From positions 1-45,264 of the forward strand of contig JACWMK010000019.1 in the NCBI GenBank assembly GCA_015661405.1: a DNA stretch of 45,264 nucleotides, given 5' to 3'. Shown piece by piece: positions 25,780 through 33,294 of this stretch. A model generated the notes under the pieces. The model saw only the letters and a list, made by a program, of their open reading frames with translations. It had not been told where the DNA came from and did no database searches. The position numbers and the translations under genes are program-made. The DNA comes from Methanobacterium sp. GTDB taxonomy: Archaea; Methanobacteriota; Methanobacteria; Methanobacteriales; Methanobacteriaceae. Each line of letters opens with the position of its first letter. Positions within the stretch are counted from its first letter, which is position 1.

Positions 25780-26394
25780 ATGTCAAAACTATTAGATGTA
25801 ATAATGGCAGGAGTAATCGCTGGGACGGCGGCTTATGCTACTATTAAACTAGGTATAGGTGGAACAGTTATAGGAACTGTATTATGTTCTATGTTATATC
25901 AAGTGATTTCTCATATTGTCAAAGAACCAGTAGAAAATATTAAAACGCAGAGAATTGAGAGAGAAATTTTTTATGTGTTTCCTCTCGTAATAATATTAAT
26001 TATTGAAGTTATATATCTATTATCATCGCTTTATAATAGTCCAGAGCAAATATTTGCTGCCCTAGAAAGTGCTACTGGTGATAATCTTTTCAAAATTATA
26101 GGAATAGGTTTAATAATAATGGGATTATATCCTATTATACAGCCAGAAAGTATTAAGAAATTTTACGGTTATCTATTACTAGTGATAGGGGTTATAAATC
26201 TTTTAGTAGGTTTTATTGATGTTAGTTCTTCCATTGTACAATTATATGCCCCATTATTCTACCAGTTAAAAGAAGTAATTTCTGTAATAATTATTGTAGC
26301 TATTACTTATGTTATAATTGCTATAACTAAAGAATCAGTTACTGTTATACTTAATAAGGACAAAGATAAAGATAATAAGGATGATAAATCATAA
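25780..26394 (+). CDS. Integral membrane protein of unknown family
   Basis: A 204-residue protein I do not recognise. An N-terminal Gly/Ala-rich hydrophobic segment (about 5-45) is followed by a short charged loop (EPVENIKTQRIERE). Further helices lie near 65-85, 100-120, 128-150 and 165-190, and the tail is strongly charged (KDKDKDNKDDKS), probably cytoplasmic. A GTGAT site precedes the ATG. The HTH-PhoU gene starts 20 bp after its stop, so the two are probably cotranscribed and this may be a membrane partner in phosphate control. That link is inference from position only. Confidence 0.6.
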   Translation: MSKLLDVIMAGVIAGTAAYATIKLGIGGTVIGTVLCSMLYQVISHIVKEPVENIKTQRIEREIFYVFPLVIILIIEVIYLLSSLYNSPEQIFAALESATGDNLFKIIGIGLIIMGLYPIIQPESIKKFYGYLLLVIGVINLLVGFIDVSSSIVQLYAPLFYQLKEVISVIIIVAITYVIIAITKESVTVILNKDKDKDNKDDKS

Positions 26395-26414
26395 TGAATT
26401 GATTAGTGATAACC

Positions 26415-27314
26415 ATGACCAAAAAGGCTAAAAATAGTACGCTTAAGGCGGTACTGGATGTCATACTCTATGAAAATCCCTCTACTCAGGATGAAATTGC
26501 GGATAAATTAGGATTGACCCGAAGGTATGTTACTAAACTTCTTCAGCCCCTTGTTAAACGAGGAGTTGTGAAAAGAGCTTACATCTTAGATTTAAAAAAA
26601 TTTGATGAATTTTCTGAGATGTTCCAAGAGGAACCAACATCTAGGGAGAATGCGGGGAGTTTTCTTATAAAAGATATGCTAAAAAGCATGGCAATACAAG
26701 TCTGCCAGCAATTTGACCTATCATTTGAGGCTTTTGTTAAATATGATGATGATCTAGCTAATGAAGCCCTTAAATTAGATTATATTACAAATAATATGCA
26801 TGAAAAAGTTCGTTCATCAGTGGATACAGTTATCTCTATAAATCCCTATTCAGAATTCAGTAAAACTATGGTTTTCGGTGAAATAGCTTATGATCTAGAG
26901 CGTATAGCTGATCACACTTCACAAATCGCTAACTTTGTTTTAAGCGGATGCTATGAAGTAGATCAAGAAATGCAGAAAACACTTGCATCAATGTTCAAAA
27001 CATCTCGTAAAATGTTAAAATATAGTATGAAAGCGTTTTTAAACGAAGAATTAGATTTAAAGGATAAAATAATGGACTATGAAGAAAAAATTCATGAATT
27101 ACAGAAGAAAGCTCTAAATAATATAGCCACTCAAATGGCTGAGGATGATATCATGGACAAAGACCGTTCTACATATTACCTCTCATTATCAAGAGTAGTT
27201 AAAGCTTTTGAAAGAATTGGGGACATATCAGTGGAAATAGTTGACACTGCAGGAGAATTTTATCGAAACATCCCACGAACCACTACTCCAGAGCGTTTCA
27301 GACGAAGAATGTAA
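26415..27314 (+). CDS. HTH-PhoU fusion regulator
   Basis: A 299-residue protein joining DNA binding to PhoU. Residues ~8-60 form a winged helix (TLKAVLDVILYENPSTQDEIADKLGLTRRYVTKLLQPLVKRGVVKR reads helix-turn-helix plus wing). Residues ~85-290 form two PhoU three-helix repeats with the metal-binding pattern E-x-x-x-D (AYDLERIADHTSQIANF and VVKAFERIGDISVEIVD). A likely role is transcriptional control of phosphate genes such as pstS 1.2 kb away. ATG 26415 lies 9 nt after a GTG in frame. Such fusions occur in archaea, but targets are not known to me. Confidence 0.82.
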   Translation: MTKKAKNSTLKAVLDVILYENPSTQDEIADKLGLTRRYVTKLLQPLVKRGVVKRAYILDLKKFDEFSEMFQEEPTSRENAGSFLIKDMLKSMAIQVCQQFDLSFEAFVKYDDDLANEALKLDYITNNMHEKVRSSVDTVISINPYSEFSKTMVFGEIAYDLERIADHTSQIANFVLSGCYEVDQEMQKTLASMFKTSRKMLKYSMKAFLNEELDLKDKIMDYEEKIHELQKKALNNIATQMAEDDIMDKDRSTYYLSLSRVVKAFERIGDISVEIVDTAGEFYRNIPRTTTPERFRRRM

Positions 27315-27539
27315 ATTGTACACTAAATAAAGGAATTAGATAACAATATTAATTATAGTCATGTCCTTCCGGGTAGCAATTTTCTATCAAATTATAAAAG
27401 AATGAAGAAATTTAAATTCCAATTTAAAACTTTTATAACATAAAATAATTTTTTTTAGAGAAGTGAGAATTAATATATTAAATTATATTTAAAAATAAGA
27501 TTATTTGAAATTATAATATTTATTTTAAATTATAGTTAT

Positions 27540-28364
27540 TCATTTAATAGGATTGGAGTTAATGTAAGGTGAATTTAAGTCTTCAGCTATATCTTCCAAG
27601 TCAAAAATCTTACGGAATGGTATTTCATTAGATTTTTCTTCATCAACATGTGCTAGAATACCGGGTATCCTTCCTATTATAAATAATCCACAGCCAACCC
27701 TCCAACTAAATCCTATATCTGATAATATTGCAGCATTTGCTCCATCTATGTTCATTTTGATTCCTTTCCTCTCAAACATAAGATTCTGCATAGTCAAAAC
27801 TAGTTCACTATGTTCTCCAAAGCAATTGTATACTTTTGAAAGTTCCATAAGTCGGGGTGCACGGGGATCTTCTTTATGATATCTATGACCAAATCCTGGA
27901 ACTTTTTTACCATTATCTAAAAAAGAGTTGATCAATTTATCTGCTAAATCCTCTATAGAGATTTCAGAATTCTCTTTTAATTTAATACCTTCTTGTAATG
28001 TTTTCATGGCAATTTCTATGGCTCCAGCATGATTTTCACCGAAAGCGAGGATTCCGCCAGCTAAGCATGCGTTTACAGGGGATCCTGCTGAGGCCATTAG
28101 TCGGGCAGCTTGGGTACTAGGAGGTGTAACTCCATGGTCGCAAAAAGATATTAGCACGGCTTGCAGCATTCTTTCCTGATTTTGGGGAGGTAACTCACCT
28201 TTTATGAGTAGATATATCATTTCAGGAAAGGATATATTACCCACTAAATCTTCTTGCGGATAACCCCTTGTGATTAGTCGATTGGGCTCCACTTTGGTTA
28301 TGGATGTTTTCCACTTCGGATTTTTGGGTTGAAATATACCCTTCAATACTTCCTCGGTTATCAT
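27540..28364 (-). CDS. Citryl-CoA lyase / short citrate synthase family protein
   Basis: A 274-residue member of the citrate synthase superfamily, shorter than citrate synthase (~370-430) and matching the citryl-CoA lyase module of ATP-citrate lyase. The active-site segments are GENHAGA near residue 108 (His), PGFGHRYHKEDPRAPRL near 155 (His, Arg) and MNIDGANAAILSDIGF near 202 (Asp, as in the VDG of ATP-citrate lyase). AAAGGT precedes the ATG. Possible reactions are cleavage of citryl-CoA or another 3-hydroxyacyl-CoA, or citrate synthesis. It is divergent from pstS with no obvious phosphate link. The reaction is uncertain. Confidence 0.75.
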   Translation of the reverse strand: MITEEVLKGIFQPKNPKWKTSITKVEPNRLITRGYPQEDLVGNISFPEMIYLLIKGELPPQNQERMLQAVLISFCDHGVTPPSTQAARLMASAGSPVNACLAGGILAFGENHAGAIEIAMKTLQEGIKLKENSEISIEDLADKLINSFLDNGKKVPGFGHRYHKEDPRAPRLMELSKVYNCFGEHSELVLTMQNLMFERKGIKMNIDGANAAILSDIGFSWRVGCGLFIIGRIPGILAHVDEEKSNEIPFRKIFDLEDIAEDLNSPYINSNPIK

Positions 28365-28426
28365 AGTACCTTTCTATTCCAAACTAATAATATTTAAATT
28401 TAACCATTTAGTCTAATAAAGATCAT

Positions 28427-28492
28427 AAAATGTGATCATATGCTAAATAATTTTTATTGTATCATGAGAAATTGGAATTTATATCACATTTT
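28427..28492. promoter_or_regulatory. Interrupted 10-bp inverted repeat upstream of pstS
   Basis: AAAATGTGAT at 28427-28436 is the exact reverse complement of ATCACATTTT at 28483-28492. The first copy also lies in a small palindrome (GATCA at 28421-28425 with TGATC at 28433-28437). The second copy ends 28 bp before the pstS TATA box. It may be a regulator site for pstS or the divergent lyase gene. Confidence 0.4.
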
Positions 28493-28520
28493 GTGTTGTT
28501 ATATACACTAAATAGTAACA

Positions 28521-28529
28521 TTTATATAT
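28521..28529 (+). promoter_or_regulatory. TATA box of pstS
   Basis: TTTATATAT at 28521-28529 fits the archaeal TATA consensus. Initiation near 28550-28553 gives a short leader carrying the GGTGAT site at 28554-28559 before the ATG at 28563. Confidence 0.55.
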
Positions 28530-28562
28530 CGATGAAAGTTTAGTAAAGCGTGAGGTGATTTA

Positions 28563-29408
28563 ATGGACTTTAAATTAAGTTATATAATAGGCATAATAGT
28601 CGTGATAATAGTAATAGTAGTAGCCGCTGCAGCATATGCAGGTGTGTTTACCAAACCATCAAAAATAACCATAGCAGGTTCAACTTCAGTACAACCAGTT
28701 ATAACAACTTTAGCTGCGCAGTACCATAAGGAAAATCCTAAAGTTAACATAACTGTATCTGGTGGAGGTTCCGCTGTAGGTTTAACAGATGTTCAACAAG
28801 GTACAGCAAATATAGGAACATATTCATCTAAATTGTCAAACTCCACAGCAAATGCAAATTACACAGGACCATCAATAACTCAGTATACAATAGCTAACGA
28901 TGGTATAGTAATCGTAGTAAATCCATCAAACAACGTTAGTGCTCTAAACAGTAGTCAAATAAAATCTATTTTCGCTGGAAATATAACCACCTGGAGTCAG
29001 GTTGGTGGAAGCAATGCAAAAATTGACGTATACACAAGAGAAGCAGGTTCAGGTACCAGAAGTGCATTCACAAGTTTAATAATGGGCGGTGGTAACATTA
29101 CAAGTAGTGCTGTAGTTCAAAGTTCCAGTAACGCTATTTTCCAAGCTGTTGCAGGAGATCCTAATGGAATAGGTTACGATTCCTTAGCATCATTAACTAG
29201 TATTGTAAAAGCATTACAAGTTAACGGAGTAGCTCCTTCACAATCAACAGTTGCAAGTGGCGCATACACCACTCAAAGACCATTCCTGTTATTAACTAAA
29301 GGAAATGCCACAGGTCAGACACAAGCATTCATTAACTGGATTTTAAGTCCTGAAGGACAGAAAATAGTTCAGCAAAGTGGAGCAGTGCCTGTAGGCCCGA
29401 CTTCATAA
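28563..29408 (+). CDS. pstS: Phosphate ABC transporter substrate-binding protein
   Basis: A 281-residue PBP domain protein that captures phosphate outside the cell. Residues ~7-28 are an uncleaved membrane anchor or signal (IIGIIVVIIVIVVAAAAYAGVF); no lipobox Cys is seen. Phosphate-binding loops are AGSTSVQPV near 37, SGGGSAVGLTDVQQG near 70 and TREAGSGTRSAF near 160. Many N-x-S/T sequons suggest glycosylation. It has a strong GGTGAT ribosome site and TATA box, and a hairpin plus T run follows its stop. It is separated from pstCAB by 627 bp, which allows higher expression of the binding protein. Confidence 0.95.
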   Translation: MDFKLSYIIGIIVVIIVIVVAAAAYAGVFTKPSKITIAGSTSVQPVITTLAAQYHKENPKVNITVSGGGSAVGLTDVQQGTANIGTYSSKLSNSTANANYTGPSITQYTIANDGIVIVVNPSNNVSALNSSQIKSIFAGNITTWSQVGGSNAKIDVYTREAGSGTRSAFTSLIMGGGNITSSAVVQSSSNAIFQAVAGDPNGIGYDSLASLTSIVKALQVNGVAPSQSTVASGAYTTQRPFLLLTKGNATGQTQAFINWILSPEGQKIVQQSGAVPVGPTS

Positions 29409-29451
29409 ACTAGTTAAAAAATAAAATTCCTGTAATGAAATATTTTAGATT

Positions 29452-29472
29452 AGTGGTTAAAAACCACTTTTT
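29452..29472 (+). terminator. Hairpin terminator after pstS
   Basis: AGTGGTT (29452-29458) pairs with AACCACT (29462-29468) across a 3-nt loop and is followed by TTTT and, after CCTA, T8. This looks like an intrinsic terminator separating pstS from pstCAB. Confidence 0.7.
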
Positions 29473-29870
29473 CCTATTTTTTTTAGTTGAAAAATATTAA
29501 AAAAAAGTTTGTTGTAGGTGTTTATGATTACACAAGTTTTCTTCATGATTTAAAAGTGAATTTATATTGAAATTTGCAACGATTAATAACTTGGAGATTC
29601 TATTGAATGAAAATCTTCCTATATAACTATAACATATTACACGGACATGAAAGGTGTAAAAAAACAGAAGAAAGCTTAATAAAAAAATATTTTATTTTTC
29701 TTGAAATTATATTTAGGAACATTAAATATGCTTCTAATTTAAATGATAAAAAAAATTGAACATATATTTTATAGGAATAACATTCACGATCATTATGAGT
29801 ATGGGAGATTATACTACGTAGGAACTAGAAATTTAAACTATATGGGTTTAAAACATTTTTCATAACCTAG

Positions 29871-29879
29871 AAATATAAA
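29871..29879 (+). promoter_or_regulatory. Possible TATA box of the pstCAB operon
   Basis: AAATATAAA lies about 42 nt before the ATG of the small leader ORF and 165 nt before pstC. Transcription starting near 29902 would include the leader ORF. Weak evidence in such AT-rich DNA. Confidence 0.3.
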
Positions 29880-29913
29880 CAGCTCTCCTTAAATACTCAT
29901 TTTTACATTTACC

Positions 29914-30030
29914 ATGGATTATCCTATGTCATCCGTGCTGGAGAAATTTAATCTTAAAGTAAAAAAGATTAGTAGGATAATAACTATCATAATTCTAGAA
30001 TTGAACTTAAAGAAATTAATTGAGAGGTAG
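29914..30030 (+). CDS. Possible 38-residue leader ORF upstream of pstC
   Basis: An ATG opens a 38-codon frame (MDYPMSSVLEKFNLKVKKIS then a hydrophobic Ile/Leu stretch and a LKKLIER end). Its TAG at 30028-30030 overlaps the GAGAGGT ribosome site of pstC (ATG 30036). No ribosome site precedes it, so it would need a short or leaderless transcript. It is out of frame with pstC. It could couple or attenuate pstC translation, or be chance. No homologue is recognised. Confidence 0.3.
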   Translation: MDYPMSSVLEKFNLKVKKISRIITIIILELNLKKLIER

Positions 30031-30035
30031 CAAGC

Positions 30036-30911
30036 ATGGCAAGGAATTGGGAAGAATTTTTTGTAGAAAAAATATTATTAATAGCAGCTGTTTCATCCGT
30101 TGTTATAATACTCGCTATTATAGGCTTCGTCGTTGGCCAAGGTTACACTGCATTGGGCACTATTGGAATTATAAACTTCGTTTTTGGACTGATTTGGAAT
30201 CCCGATTATGGACTGTACGGAATCTTTCCTTTGATTATAGGTACATTAAGCGTAGTAGCTGTTTCTTTATTATTCGCTGTGCCTTTATCTATTTTAGGGG
30301 CGATGTTCCTAGCGGAAGTAGCACCAAGAACCATGAGAAGAATTTTAAGACCAACTATTCAAACATTAGCAGGTGTTCCATCTGTAATTTATGGATTTTT
30401 CGGTTTAATTGTCCTTGTACCATTTATGAGAACACATTTTGGAGGCAGTGGTTTTAGTATTCTAACAGCATCTTTAATTTTAACTGTTATGGTTCTCCCC
30501 ACTATATTAAGCATATCTGAGGATGCGTTGAGATCCATTCCAGTGGAGTATAAGGAGGCATCATTAGGATTGGGAGCAACACACTGGCAAACAATTAAAA
30601 ATGTAATTTTTCCTGCAGCGATACCCGGAGTTATAACTGGTGTTATTTTAGGTATGGGTCGAGCTATTGGTGAAACTATGGCAGTGCTTATGGTTGCAGG
30701 AAATGTGCCATTAATTCCAACTTCAATTCTTTCACCTGTAAGAACACTTACAGCCAATATAGCGCTTGAAATGGGTGAAGCTACTGGACTCCATTATAAT
30801 GCACTTTTTGCCACAGGAATAGTATTATTAGTAATTATTGTCATCCTTCTTTTGATTGTTAATTGGGTTAATTATAGACAGAGAGTCACTATTGGGGGAG
30901 GATATCTATGA
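30036..30911 (+). CDS. pstC: Phosphate ABC transporter permease PstC
   Basis: A 291-residue permease with six transmembrane helices. The EAA-type cytoplasmic loop that docks PstB is VEYKEASLGLGATHWQTIKNVIFPAAIPGVITG near residues 170-200, followed by the conserved MGRAIGETMAV. Early conserved segments are LSILGAMFLAEVAPR and LAGVPSVIYGFFGL. GAGAGGT lies 7 nt before the ATG. The last codons carry GGGGGAGGA, the ribosome site for an 18-residue minicistron that overlaps the stop. It pairs with PstA. Confidence 0.95.
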   Translation: MARNWEEFFVEKILLIAAVSSVVIILAIIGFVVGQGYTALGTIGIINFVFGLIWNPDYGLYGIFPLIIGTLSVVAVSLLFAVPLSILGAMFLAEVAPRTMRRILRPTIQTLAGVPSVIYGFFGLIVLVPFMRTHFGGSGFSILTASLILTVMVLPTILSISEDALRSIPVEYKEASLGLGATHWQTIKNVIFPAAIPGVITGVILGMGRAIGETMAVLMVAGNVPLIPTSILSPVRTLTANIALEMGEATGLHYNALFATGIVLLVIIVILLLIVNWVNYRQRVTIGGGYL

Positions 30912-30964
30912 ATATTATCCAAAGATTGAAAAAGAGTTTTATGAGGGTGATTTACCATGAATAG
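30908..30964 (+). CDS. 18-residue minicistron bridging pstC and pstA
   Basis: ATG at 30908 overlaps the pstC stop (ATGA) and lies 7 nt after a very strong GGGGGAGG site. The frame encodes MNIIQRLKKSFMRVIYHE and ends in TAG at 30964, overlapping the pstA start codon at 30957 by 8 bp. The pstA ribosome site GGGTGAT is inside it. The peptide is basic and amphipathic. It may simply carry ribosomes from pstC to pstA (translational coupling). It is not an extension of PstA because the frames differ. Confidence 0.45.
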   Translation: MNIIQRLKKSFMRVIYHE

Positions 30965-31805
30965 GATTATACCTCCAAAACATGCAAATTCAATTATGAA
31001 TGTCATTTTTTGGGGAGTTGGAATTCTAGCTATTGCAATACTAGTATTGGTTATAGGATATTTACTATATGTGGGATTACCTCAAGTTAATTTAACATTT
31101 TTATTCACAGATCCAATTGATAATGGGGCAGCTGGTGGTATTTGGCCAAGTATTGTCTCTACATTTTATATAACAATAGTTGCCTTAGTGGTTGCCGCAC
31201 CTCTAGGTGTACTAGCTGCAGTCTACCTAGCTGAATATTCTGGAGAGAACACATTTGTAAAAACAATAAGATTCGCAACTGAAACATTGGCTTCCGTTCC
31301 TTCAATCGTGTTTGGATTATTTGGATTAGCTTTTTTCGTAGTATATTTACAAATGGGATTTTGTATTTTAGCAGGTGGTCTGACTTTGGCTCTTATGGCT
31401 ATACCAACCATATTAAGAACTTCTGAAGTAGCAATTGAAACTGTGCCACAGTCTTATAAAGAGGGTAGTATGGCATTGGGATCCTCTAAATGGCAAACAG
31501 TAATTAGAGTAGTAATTCCAGCTGCGATAGGAGGGATTACAACTGGAATTATTCTGGGAATGGCTAGAGCTGTTGAAGAAACTGCAGCTATTTTATATAC
31601 GGTAGGTGCTACTACAACTGTTCCAGTTTCCTTATTTGATGGGGGTGATCCTCTTCCATTGCATTTATACACACTAGCTACAGAAGGCATATCATTACCA
31701 AACGCATATGGTACTGCTGCTGTTTTAGTAATTTTAATTCTAGTAATAACTTTTTCAACTAATTATTTAGTGGAAAGATACACGAAAAAGATGATGGGTA
31801 GGTAA
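30957..31805 (+). CDS. pstA: Phosphate ABC transporter permease PstA
   Basis: A 282-residue permease with six transmembrane helices. Conserved segments are LGVLAAVYLAEYSG near 83, ETLASVPSIVFGLFGLAFF near 107 and the EAA loop VPQSYKEGSMALGSSKWQTVIRVVIPAAIGGITTG near 160-195 with GMARAVEETAAIL. GGGTGAT precedes the ATG by 5 nt. It follows the minicistron with an 8-bp overlap, and pstB begins 2 nt after its stop. Length is normal. Confidence 0.95.
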   Translation: MNRIIPPKHANSIMNVIFWGVGILAIAILVLVIGYLLYVGLPQVNLTFLFTDPIDNGAAGGIWPSIVSTFYITIVALVVAAPLGVLAAVYLAEYSGENTFVKTIRFATETLASVPSIVFGLFGLAFFVVYLQMGFCILAGGLTLALMAIPTILRTSEVAIETVPQSYKEGSMALGSSKWQTVIRVVIPAAIGGITTGIILGMARAVEETAAILYTVGATTTVPVSLFDGGDPLPLHLYTLATEGISLPNAYGTAAVLVILILVITFSTNYLVERYTKKMMGR

Positions 31806-31807
31806 AA

Positions 31808-32563
31808 ATGGAAAATATAATGCAAGTTAAAGATTTAAAAACATATTTCGATGATACAAATGTTCTAAAGGATGTAAATATTGATATACCTAAAAATGAA
31901 GTGACATCTATCATAGGACCATCAGGAACCGGTAAATCAGTATTCCTTAGGACTTTAAATAGGATGAATGATGTTATCTCTACTTTTAGGAAAGAAGGAA
32001 CCATCCTACTGGATGGTGAGGATATCTACGATCCCAAAATTGATGCAGTGGACATACGTAAAAGAGTTGGAATGGTTTTCCAAAAACCTAACCCCTTCCC
32101 TAAATCTATATTTGAAAATGTGGCTTATGGTATGCGTGTTCATGGAGTCTATAAAAAGGCTCAGCTCCAAGAAGTTGTTGAACGTAGCTTGAAAGGAGCA
32201 GCATTATGGGATGAAGTTAAAGATAATCTTGATAAATCTGCCATGAGCCTTTCAGGTGGACAGCAACAGAGATTATGTATAGCAAGAACTATCGCGGTGG
32301 AACCTGAAGTTATACTGATGGATGAACCCTGTTCTGCATTGGATCCTATATCCACCACTAAGATAGAGGATTTAATACATAATCTAAAGAATAAGTACAC
32401 TATTGTCATAGTGACACATAATATGCAGCAGGCTACACGTGTTTCCAAATATACGGCATTTTTTTTAAATGGTACAATCGTGGAGAAGGGACTTACTGAT
32501 AAAATATTCATAGAACCTGAAGATAAACGTACAGAAGATTATATTACTGGTAGATTTGGATGA
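31808..32563 (+). CDS. pstB: Phosphate ABC transporter ATPase PstB
   Basis: A 251-residue ABC ATPase. Walker A GPSGTGKS is at residues 37-44, the Q-loop VFQKPNPFPKSIFENV near 87, the signature LSGGQQQR near 148, Walker B VILMDEPCSALDP near 168 and the switch His in VTHNMQQATR near 205. The Q-loop KPNPFP is diagnostic of PstB. It energises PstC/PstA at the inner membrane face. Its start is 2 nt after pstA, and phoU follows after about 45 bp. Confidence 0.97.
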   Translation: MENIMQVKDLKTYFDDTNVLKDVNIDIPKNEVTSIIGPSGTGKSVFLRTLNRMNDVISTFRKEGTILLDGEDIYDPKIDAVDIRKRVGMVFQKPNPFPKSIFENVAYGMRVHGVYKKAQLQEVVERSLKGAALWDEVKDNLDKSAMSLSGGQQQRLCIARTIAVEPEVILMDEPCSALDPISTTKIEDLIHNLKNKYTIVIVTHNMQQATRVSKYTAFFLNGTIVEKGLTDKIFIEPEDKRTEDYITGRFG

Positions 32564-32609
32564 ATTTGTAAAGTCTTCAAATATTTTTTTGATAATGGGG
32601 GGGACTTAA

Positions 32610-33281
32610 ATTAGATTTAACGTAGTTCTGGAGGGTAAATTAAGGTCTTTAGGAGATGATCTTCTACTTTACAGTAATGAAACCACTATTAGAATAGATA
32701 AATCAGTTGAAAGTTTTATTAATAATGATGTAGATTTAGCTAGAGATTTGATAAAGTCTACTGATGAAATTAATAATAATAGTGATAGAATAGAGGATGG
32801 TTGTCTTAAAGTTTTAGGATTACATCAACCAGTTGCTAAAGATCTTCGATTGGGTGCTGCTATACTTAGGGTATCAGTTGAACTTGAGAGGGTGAATAAT
32901 CTCTCTGCCTATATAGCCCGTTATACTATTGACTCAGAAGATAGGGGTGTGAAATATCATAAACCACCAAATATCATGTTCATGTCACAAACTGTGCAGA
33001 ATATGCTTAAAGATGGTGTGGGTGCTCTGTTAAATGAAGATATACAACTTTTGAAACGTTCTACTAAGAATTATAATAATTTACAGGATTTTTATAATCA
33101 AATGTTCTCAGAGTATAGTGAAATTACTCATGGAGGTTCACATACCTATTTGATCCTAGTTGGAAGGAATATGTTGAGTATGGGTCATCATGTAATGGGT
33201 ATGGCGGATAGGATAGCTTATTCTATTGTGGGAAAACGTGTTATGCATAATAAATTATTCCATAATTTATTAATGAAATGA
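32610..33281 (+). CDS. phoU: Phosphate regulator PhoU with no canonical start codon
   Basis: A PhoU-family protein read as 223 residues. The reading frame is open from ATT 32610, and residues from RFNVVLEGKLRSLGDDLLLY onward match the normal PhoU N-terminus, including the first helix bundle and the CLKVLGLHQPVAKDLRL motif near 70. The first ATG/GTG/TTG in frame is TTG 32748, which would delete 46 residues of helix 1-2. An upstream in-frame ATG (32595) is followed at once by TAA. A run of seven G (32597-32603) lies 6 nt before ATT. An ATT start is therefore proposed. It should restrain Pst activity. Confidence 0.75.
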   Translation: MRFNVVLEGKLRSLGDDLLLYSNETTIRIDKSVESFINNDVDLARDLIKSTDEINNNSDRIEDGCLKVLGLHQPVAKDLRLGAAILRVSVELERVNNLSAYIARYTIDSEDRGVKYHKPPNIMFMSQTVQNMLKDGVGALLNEDIQLLKRSTKNYNNLQDFYNQMFSEYSEITHGGSHTYLILVGRNMLSMGHHVMGMADRIAYSIVGKRVMHNKLFHNLLMK

Positions 33282-33294
33282 GGTAATCTGACAT

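Larger units (their letters stand above)
29409..30035. other. Long intergenic region between pstS and pstC
   Basis: 627 bp with no large gene. It contains the pstS terminator hairpin (29452-29472), a perfect 12-bp palindrome AATTCTAGAATT at 29991-30002, a possible TATA element AAATATAAA at 29871-29879 and a 38-codon open frame (29914-30030) ending 5 nt before pstC. The middle (about 29480-29860) is AT-rich and shows nothing I can name; an untranslated leader or small RNA is possible. Confidence 0.5.

Noticed and set aside
29640..29690. Short ATG frame after pstS (about 10 codons) as a gene
   Set aside because: Too short, no ribosome site, and Lys-rich by base composition.
30020..30457. Rightward open frame overlapping the pstC start
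   Set aside because: Cys/Arg/Phe-rich composition typical of a wrong frame; PstC is unambiguous.
32595..32609. ATG 32595 as phoU start via a G-run length error
   Set aside because: TAA follows in the same frame, and the other two frames also meet stops within ten codons, so no single-base indel in the G run restores the gene.
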